Assembly (NCBI GenBank): GCA_964623625.1
Contig: CAZUUJ010000001.1
Span: 62,001 to 126,000, forward strand
From: CAZLGM01 sp964623625
GTDB taxonomy: Bacteria > Desulfobacterota > Desulfobulbia > Desulfobulbales > Desulfocapsaceae
Direction of reading: 5' to 3'
Length of the DNA: 64,000 bases
The notes under the pieces: model-generated
Databases searched by the model: none
What the model saw: the letters and a program-made list of their open reading frames with translations, nothing else
What the model was told of the DNA's origin: nothing
Part shown: positions 35,801 to 43,300 of the stretch, in pieces
How positions within the stretch are numbered: position 1 is the stretch's first letter
Layout of the letters: each line of letters begins with the position of its first letter
Made by a program: the position numbers and the translations under genes

Positions 35801-38800
35801 CGGTAACACCTGGATTTTCAACCTCAATAACGCTTTCCGTGAGCAACAGTAATGATACCGTCAAGAAAGATGCCTTTATCAAGGTCAATCAGCGCCCAGG
35901 GCAATATCAAAACAAACCCTTAATTGTTTCCTTTAAAACAGACAAGAAGCAGGTGCTTGAAGGGGAAAGCGCCACCCTTTCCTATGAATTTACCGCTGGC
36001 GATTATGGTGAGATCAAGTCGGAAGTGATCGGTCAAGGTGTGGTAACAGAAGCCGTTCTTCCTATGGCTGCGCCTGGAAAATATAAAAAAGGGACATTGG
36101 TCGTAAAACCGAAAATCAATAAAAATTTTGTCCAGTTCTATTACCTGGTTGTCGATAACGACAAGGGTAGAGCCTTTGACAGGGTAGACATAGGCGTCAA
36201 GGTGCCATCGGATGGGAAAAAATTCCCCCAGATGCCCGTGGCAAAACAACAGCCTGGACGGCCTGATATCATGAAAGACGGTTCTGAAATAGCTGAACAG
36301 CTCGGCTTCCATGTTGATTCAAAAGGCGCCTCCAGCTCCGGCAAAAAAGAAAAAACAACCCTGCCTCAGTTACCGGTTTCTTCTCAAATTGCTGGAGATA
36401 TCGGCCTGCTCAAACCAGATAACCAGAACCTTCAATCAGGTCTGGACAGCCAACTGGCAGCAGATGCCTTAAAAGGGAAAATGAGTGAACTTGGTTCGCT
36501 GCCCAAAAAAGAGCCGGACGGCAGTTTGACCTATTTTAAAAAGGATGGAACACGGGATTACACAAGTCATCCAGACGGATCAACAACGTACTACACCAAG
36601 GATGGGAAAGAAGTAGCCTATACCGTAGATAAAGACGGCAAAAAAACATACGAAGAGCACATCAGTATGGGTGGTATTGCTGTAACACGTCCTGACACAG
36701 GAGAGGAAATTATTTGCGGCAAGGTTACCTATGAACGTGATGGGTCGGTCACGTGTTATGCATTGCCAAATGGGCTATTAAAAACATTTACAGTACACCC
36801 CGATGGATCGGTTACCATTTATAGCGGCATATTCGGTCAAAAATATGTCACCTTCCATAAAGATGGCAGCAAAACATATTATCAGAGTGACCAAATCTGG
36901 TATACGGAGACTAAAAATAAATTCCGGACATATTATAAAGATGGTCGAAAGTGGTACCGCATCAATAAGGATGGCACCAGAACCTACTACAATAAAAATG
37001 GTCATGTGTGGTATCGGGAAAATAAAGACGGCACTAAAACCTATTATGATAAAGATGGAAAAGAATTGTACACAAGTAAAAAAGCAAAAGGCAAATCCAA
37101 GCTGATTACCGAGACTGGTAAAGATTATGAAGGGATCGGTGACAAGAGCAAGAAAAAGCCTGAGAGCAGCGATTCTGGCAAGGAAAAGGATTCAGAAGAA
37201 GGCCTTTTCAACAAGGGTCTGCAGTCTCCACCTGTTCCTGGGAAAACCAGTTCATCAGAAATATCAATGAAGAAACAGCCTATCGGGGTTGAAGAAGTTG
37301 TTTCAGATGAACTCCAAGAGATACCAGGAACATCTTTCATAGGCAAGTTACCGAAAAAATCTGCAGCCGGTACCGGGGAATTCATACAGAAAAAAGAGAG
37401 TATTGATACATCAAAAACTGCTCAATTCGATCAGGACAGTCTGGCAAAGCAGGTTGAAGACTCACTGCCCCGTGATGAAACAGTAAAAGAGCCACAATTG
37501 GGTGTTGCAGGTGTCCCCAAAATTATCTATTTCTACTTTGATCCTGTCGAGATCACCCTCGGTGATAAAACCAAGCTCTACTATAAATATATGGGTGGCG
37601 GCAGCCGCCATGGCGATATTGAAGATCCCGATGATCCCGGAAAAGGATTGGTCACCTTTACCGGTAAACCGCAGGGTGAAGGTGTGCTGGAACTCACTCC
37701 CAAGGTTACCCAGAATTATCATATGCTGGTCGGCGGCTCCACCGATGAGCAGGGAGCCGACTACCGGATGGCCCGTATTATTGTCCGCCAGCCGAAGGGA
37801 ACATGGGCAAAGAACAAACCGTTGATCAGTAAATTTACTGCATCGCCGGCTATCATTAAACAAGGCGAGACCGCTCAACTGGCTGTTGAATATACACATG
37901 TTTCCGATGTTGGTATTTACGACAAGGCCACAGACAAACGTGTTACAACACTGCCAGTTCCAGAGGCCGGAAAAATCTACTCCTTTTCCGTCCCAGTTAA
38001 ACCTTCCAAAAACACTGTCTATGTGCTGAAGGCCGAAAACCGCAACGGCACCGATAAATGGGAAGCTGTTGTTGAAGTCAAGATTGGCGATCTGCCCGAA
38101 TCGATGGGGAAAGTGGAACAACCAGCCATCGGCATAGCCAGCAAAAGATTAAGAAACACATTTGATCCCGCCAGAGTTGCCGGTTCCCAGCTTGAGAAGC
38201 AAAAGCTAACCGGCAAGCAGAAAGGAAGCGGAAGCCAAGTAGAACCTTCAATGAGTTTTCAGAAAGACAGTGGGATGCCGGGTACACAGCTAGGAGAGAT
38301 CAAACAGGCACTGGGCACTGGAAAACCTTTGATTGAGTCGTTTAAAATTATTGGCAGCGGTAAACCTGGTGACACTGTTAAGATTGAATATGATCTAGCA
38401 ATGGAAGCCGCGATCAAGACAGTGACCATTTCTGTCACAAGAGAAATCTATGACAAAGATGTTCCTAGTTCTAGGAATATTTTTGGACGAACACTTCCAT
38501 TATCATCCAGCACTTTTACATTTCCATCAAATGTTTTCTCGGTACAGGGTGGATACGATATAACGCTGAGTGTCGTTCAGAAGGAGCTCCCCCATCCCGA
38601 TTATAAATTGTCTGATCAAGACATAAAATACTACATACCCCTCGATAAACCAGGCATCCGCGTCGAATGGGACTCACTCTATGCCGAACCGTCTAAAGTT
38701 ATCCTGGGGCAGGGATCAACACTGCGCTTTAGGGTCAAAAACGGCGAATATGTGAAGGTTTTTGACTACAAAACCAACACTCTTCTGCAAAAGGTCACGC

Positions 38801-40197
38801 TGAAAAACAGCGATGAAACGCTTCATCCCATGGGCGGCAAAAGTGGTGCAAAAACCGGCCATAAAATTGGAACAGGCTCCTACACCGTGTATCCTTCTAA
38901 ATGGACCAGGTACACTGTAAACGCCTATGGCCATAATCTCATACACCACAATCAAGTAGTTGTTGATGTTATTCCTGGCGGAAAACCTGAAATTCGCGCA
39001 TTCACAGCTTACCCGAAACATCTGGTAACAACAAAATCATCAACTCTTTCCTTCGAAACCTTAAATGCCAAAACTGCACAGATAGTTGACTGTAAAACCC
39101 AAAAAGTCGTAATGCCTCTCAAATCACTTAAAAATGTTGATGAGAAGGCCGGCGTGATGGGGGGTGGTCCTGGTGTGTTGCCAACTGGAAACAAAATTGC
39201 CAACCATACCTGGCCTGTTTCTCCAAAGAAGACGACAGATTATTGTCTTGAGGCATACAAAGGAAAAGCAGTGGCCAGATCTGCTCCCCTTACTGTTGGA
39301 GTTGCGCCTAGAAAACTTGTTATTAAAGAATTTTCGGCAGACCCCAAAACAGTAAAGAGGAAGCAAGTATCCGTACTGTCTTTTCGCATTGCCAATGGTA
39401 ACACAGCTAAAATCTATAACTGCCGAACCAGAGATGATATCTATCTACCATTCACACTTAAAAATGTTGATGAAAAAATAGGTGTTATGGGGGGCGGCGG
39501 TGGTCCAGGTGTGAAAACAGGTAATAAAATTGCCCAAGGTAGTCGCAAGGTTGCCCCTACCGAGGCCACAGAGTATTGCCTGGAAGCCAGTAGAAAGGAT
39601 CCGGTTAAAGGTCTACAAACAGCAAGAAAGAGAGTTACAGTAAAAGTGAAGGGGGACCCCGATCCGATCATTCATGACTTTTACGCAAAACCGAAGACCG
39701 TTCCTTTTGGAGGAAAAGTTACCCTCCATTACGACTTTGATAACGCGTACAAGGCTGTGATAAACTGCCGGGGTAAAAAAGTTACCATACCTCTTAAATA
39801 TAATCCAAGTGAAAGGAAAAAAGGCAAACACACATTTGAAAACGCCACTCAACAGGGATTTTGCACACTCTATGTTAAAGGATCGGGAAGTCTGGAGAAA
39901 AAGAGTGCAACAGAGATTAAAATCAAAGGCATTCCGACACCGGAAATCCACTATTTCAAGGCCAGGAAAAGTCGAAGAGGGCTTGATAATAAGATTCAAT
40001 ACAGTTTTACCGGGATGAAAGAGGCAACTATAACGGTAAAAAATCGCATGGTCAAAACCATTGATGGCCAGAATGGCGCCAAGGTGAGTGGCGAATTTAT
40101 ACGTACAGTTCAATATGGTTACCCTGTTAAATATAGGTTGAAAGTCTGGTTTGTTAATGGTGGAACAAAAGAGATTGGTCGTACAGTAAGGTGGTAA
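32824..40197 (+). CDS. Giant secreted PKD/Ig-like repeat protein 1
   Basis: This 2457-residue protein starts at ATG 32824, with GGAGGTG upstream and a signal peptide (1-29). Residues 30 to about 290 form three PKD-like domains (CLVWNFADGSG, IFSEIGTYLVKVWDQACDYG). A QWLVDN domain and many Ig-like units follow, several opening PxI..F.A.P. Residues about 1230-1420 are roughly nine 20-residue repeats of the type DGSTTYYTKDGKEVAY and DGTRTYYNKNGHVWY. The C-terminal third repeats a unit with NVDEK.GVMGGG and GNKIA. It has many lysines, few cysteines and no visible enzyme or membrane anchor. It is probably an extracellular fibre, matrix or adhesin protein. The next gene is its paralogue. Confidence 0.85.
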   Translation: MKVGMVFRAFFILLLLNAFINKGVAIAASLSASPSTTTPGTPVNFTYNNPGTSECLVWNFADGSGNSTESISSIPHHRSHIFSEIGTYLVKVWDQACDYGGPATASVTVTIRESGPSGGKPVGTKIKKGTIQVKPSRPREGENVTLTARGFKSSRVCWKVNDKKLKPRSASISHLFKKPGRYAIKMYADCGKQLSGSKTITVLKVDRSLRASKTTVKVGDKVNFTTSGFVSSCVKWELDKRVKKIAKGRMSHTYNKPGKYNVKAFDQCGARGIKAETVMITVLGEELSITKVDLHFDNNKRIADVKVGDPLSAQATFFHKGNGNLQYQWLVDNKVFGGIQRLQLHRSKKKKTTVKMVQKLPTEKLGSHKLSLRIIRFKPDRKIPEISYTVDKPVRSLAQLPMPKGAIAEFKIEPDIVCTHRKEVAVFSYKVLRIDPRAKLWEVDYNRGSKVLLDLSFKKTDRYKLDYADDSGSYTVPDHDGPNGPQLKDYRLDYSYEVGGKKINAHWFDQVDYRRKKIQPEAFIKEITIGPEVEYGRNLPYDRKKGGSITFHVTYERRKVGPCDKDLYFEFEPLTVLPPKWQIKGVNKLKIKHGELLKQTYIVNVPAGQLPNPSSYYIVGFAVKKDGYVNQVPIDLELVDDNQVVIKEFEADKMAILKGGQVRLAYSLKNAAWAMILQADLHTGFQQKAKTNLAISKKSQQGTVTVTPTASTKFILQAGKYDSNGKSITDSIKVKELSVSVSKIGEYSGPPNNVKLIGEKHKSLTRTVDFTSLGSNAANAELVDVVTGKKKILPISKGNNLNSLDREVLPFQANIYELRVANPHGVVTKRVTFNFGPESFGSLKYASDLQPKIHLFTPDSPFKGWDFAVPIHTIIENGKTATVYDTKGGTTYNLKLKDGKYDDVFNAFPKQNTTYRLEVKNDHGTAVQTARLILPENLPEITHFYFQDPTITAGQTTTLCYGFKNALDVKFIQKHSKFNFPFISGSEGKSCDPVTPGFSTSITLSVSNSNDTVKKDAFIKVNQRPGQYQNKPLIVSFKTDKKQVLEGESATLSYEFTAGDYGEIKSEVIGQGVVTEAVLPMAAPGKYKKGTLVVKPKINKNFVQFYYLVVDNDKGRAFDRVDIGVKVPSDGKKFPQMPVAKQQPGRPDIMKDGSEIAEQLGFHVDSKGASSSGKKEKTTLPQLPVSSQIAGDIGLLKPDNQNLQSGLDSQLAADALKGKMSELGSLPKKEPDGSLTYFKKDGTRDYTSHPDGSTTYYTKDGKEVAYTVDKDGKKTYEEHISMGGIAVTRPDTGEEIICGKVTYERDGSVTCYALPNGLLKTFTVHPDGSVTIYSGIFGQKYVTFHKDGSKTYYQSDQIWYTETKNKFRTYYKDGRKWYRINKDGTRTYYNKNGHVWYRENKDGTKTYYDKDGKELYTSKKAKGKSKLITETGKDYEGIGDKSKKKPESSDSGKEKDSEEGLFNKGLQSPPVPGKTSSSEISMKKQPIGVEEVVSDELQEIPGTSFIGKLPKKSAAGTGEFIQKKESIDTSKTAQFDQDSLAKQVEDSLPRDETVKEPQLGVAGVPKIIYFYFDPVEITLGDKTKLYYKYMGGGSRHGDIEDPDDPGKGLVTFTGKPQGEGVLELTPKVTQNYHMLVGGSTDEQGADYRMARIIVRQPKGTWAKNKPLISKFTASPAIIKQGETAQLAVEYTHVSDVGIYDKATDKRVTTLPVPEAGKIYSFSVPVKPSKNTVYVLKAENRNGTDKWEAVVEVKIGDLPESMGKVEQPAIGIASKRLRNTFDPARVAGSQLEKQKLTGKQKGSGSQVEPSMSFQKDSGMPGTQLGEIKQALGTGKPLIESFKIIGSGKPGDTVKIEYDLAMEAAIKTVTISVTREIYDKDVPSSRNIFGRTLPLSSSTFTFPSNVFSVQGGYDITLSVVQKELPHPDYKLSDQDIKYYIPLDKPGIRVEWDSLYAEPSKVILGQGSTLRFRVKNGEYVKVFDYKTNTLLQKVTLKNSDETLHPMGGKSGAKTGHKIGTGSYTVYPSKWTRYTVNAYGHNLIHHNQVVVDVIPGGKPEIRAFTAYPKHLVTTKSSTLSFETLNAKTAQIVDCKTQKVVMPLKSLKNVDEKAGVMGGGPGVLPTGNKIANHTWPVSPKKTTDYCLEAYKGKAVARSAPLTVGVAPRKLVIKEFSADPKTVKRKQVSVLSFRIANGNTAKIYNCRTRDDIYLPFTLKNVDEKIGVMGGGGGPGVKTGNKIAQGSRKVAPTEATEYCLEASRKDPVKGLQTARKRVTVKVKGDPDPIIHDFYAKPKTVPFGGKVTLHYDFDNAYKAVINCRGKKVTIPLKYNPSERKKGKHTFENATQQGFCTLYVKGSGSLEKKSATEIKIKGIPTPEIHYFKARKSRRGLDNKIQYSFTGMKEATITVKNRMVKTIDGQNGAKVSGEFIRTVQYGYPVKYRLKVWFVNGGTKEIGRTVRW

Positions 40198-40302
40198 TTG
40201 CATATGAAATAGTTATTCAACCCAAACTTAATCAGATATTCTTCAGTTCTCAAACCGGTAAGTTTGTTCAATTGTAGGATGACTTGGAAGAAGAGGTGCA
40301 GG

Positions 40303-43300
40303 ATGAAAGTCGGAATAGTTTTCAGGGCGTTTTTTGTTATTCTTTTTCTTAGCGCTCTTACAAACAACAGTCTCGCAACAGCAGCCAGTCTCAGCGCCAG
40401 CCCTTCGACAACAACACCCGGCACACCGGTCAACTTCACCTATTCCAATCCTGGGACCTCTGAATGCCTTGTCTGGAATTTTGCTGACGGCTCGGGCAAC
40501 ATTACAGAATCTATCAGTACGATACCCCACCGTAGAAGCCATACCTTTTCCGAAATTGGAACCTTTCAGGTGAAAGTATGGGACCAGGCCTGTGATTACG
40601 GCGGTCCTCCAACTGCCAGCGCAACCGTGATAGTCCGGGAATCCGGGCCGTCGGGAACAGCAATCAGGCCTCCATCCAAAACCAGACCGATCAAAGGGAC
40701 ATTTGTGGTCAAACCCGATAAACGCCCCAAAGTCGGTACAGAAGTAACCTTCATACCAAAAGGGCTTAAACCGAGAACCTGCATCAAATGGGATTTTGGT
40801 GACAAAACAAAAATAAAAAGTACCTCTTCCCGGGTGACCCATACCTATAAAAATCCGGGAACCTATACCGCCACCATGTACGGCGGCTGCGGAAAAAAAG
40901 CCTCGGCAAAAACAACCCTGCGGGTTCTTGATCTGGATAGAAAACTACGTGCCGATAAAACCAGGGTCAATGTTGGTGATAAAGTGAACTTCACCGCTAA
41001 GGGCTTTATCGGCAAACCCTGTATCTTATGGAAATTTAACGGTAAACATGTCAAGAGGGGTGGTGCAAGAGAGTCACATACCTTTTCTGAACCCGGCAGC
41101 CATGTGGTCAAGGCCTATGATAAGTGTAAAGGGAGTATCAGGCCTGAAAGTGTTCAGATACGGGTTACAGATAGGGAACTGTTAATCTCCAAAGTCGATC
41201 TGCTTTTTAACAACAACAAACAAAAAGCTGATGTCAAAATTGGCGATCCATTGTCGGCCAAGGCAACCTTTTACCACAAAGGGAAAGGAACTGTCCGTTT
41301 TCAATGGCTGTTGGGCAATCAGGTCTTCGGTCCCGTTCAATCGCTTCGTTTGCATGGCCTAAAAAGAAAGAGAACCATCAGTAAACTGCCCCTGAATCTT
41401 CCTACCGCAAAAATCGGCCAATACACGCTAACCCTTCGTCTGCTAAAAATTACACCCACCACAAGAATAGGTTCAATCGATTACAGTGTTGAAGAACAGA
41501 CCCGATCGCTGGCGCAGATGCCTGGAACACTGATCGATTTTGAAATCAAACCTAGAGATGTACTGTCGGGCAATACAACTCTTCACTATCATCTGCAGAA
41601 TATCAAGGCGACGCTGTACCATATCCGCTTTAACGAAAAAACTTTCCCAGGATCACTGTCCTGCACGTTCAAATATTCACAACTGAAGAAATACAGAACA
41701 ATCAAGCAGTTCAACTCAACATCCGACAAAGGCACCCTGCCGCTGAAAGCCTCAGGCCCCGGATATATCGACTGCTTCTATGTTGAAGGTGCCAATAAGC
41801 GGGCACTGTGGTTCCTGTGGATGTCCCATCGTCTGAAAACAGGCGGCAGCGGGAAAAATCCGGATGGTTCATGGCTGTACGATGTGTCGACACCGTCAAT
41901 GGGAGGTGTAATGACTAATATGCTCGGAGCGACCCGGGTGACCTATTATTACCGGGGGAACAACCAACCATTTGTCGACATCTGGGAAAAAGGTGAAATG
42001 AGCATGGCGGCCTCTGACCGGGGCTCCCATGACCCGAATAATGTCTTCAAGACACTCTGCCGATCTGACGGTAGCGGCATTACCGGCTATTCTGATAAAA
42101 AAGGTGGGTCTATCGTCAGTTACCCCGATGGTTCAAAAGGGGTTATCAACAAAGACGGTTCAGAACACTGGGAATATGCGGACGGCAGCAAGACTATCAT
42201 CTCAAAAGGTGGGCTGACTCTTACACATTACGATAAAAATGGTCGTGTGGTCTATAAACTTCCATACTATTTCAGCAGCTATTATAAAAATGATGATCGC
42301 TATTACTCCACTGGAAAGGACGGCGGCAAGACCATTTATGTCACATACAAAGGGAAAATCTACTACAAGGAAAAAACCGTCTATCCGGACGGCAGCGTAA
42401 TATACTACGATCTTGACGACAAAATCACCGGTTACAGTGCCGAAAATTGTGCTAAAACGGTCGGCAAGGGTCCAACAAGTAAACGTCATGGCAATGGTAG
42501 CATCACTTATTATAACAAAGGTGGGTTGCGCGAATATTCAACTCATCCGGATGGGAAAAAAACCTATTACACTGTTAATGGTGATAGCTCCACTAAAGGA
42601 AATGTTGCCTTTACTCAAGATAAAGATGGAAAAAAACAGTACCGAAAGTCTGCCGGCGGCAGTGTTAAGAAGCACGATGGTACTGATCAGCCGTGTGGAT
42701 CCAAGACATATGATCCTGACGGTTCTGAGACCTGCTGGTTCATGGGGATGAAAGTACTGACGGTCCATCCCGACGGTTCGACCACCTACTACACTCCCTG
42801 GACGGGGAAAAAATCCTATACCGAAAACAAAGACAAAACCAGAACCTATTATAAAAACGGCAAAATCTGGTACACCCAGGGCAACGATCAGACCAAAATT
42901 TACTATCGAAACGGGAAAAAATGGTACCGGGAAAACAAAGACGGCAGCCGGACCTACTATGATCGTGATGAAAAAGAATGGTACACGATAAAACAGGGAG
43001 GAAAACAGAAGAACCTGCCACCTGATTCCAAAGATACAACCTCCGGGAAAACTGGTCAGACACCGGAACAGGGGATGTCAGGGTTGTGGAACCAGGGATT
43101 ACCCGACCCCGATGAACCGGAAAACACACTTCCCAAGGCCAACCTTAATCAGGTGTCGCAACAGCTCCTCCAGGGTGAATTGCCCACCGGATTCCGGACT
43201 CACACTACTCTACGGGAAAGAGGCCTGATCCCGGAATCGAGAGATTACGACACCGATACACCGTCAAAAGACACCCACTACTACAATTCAAAGAACGAGA

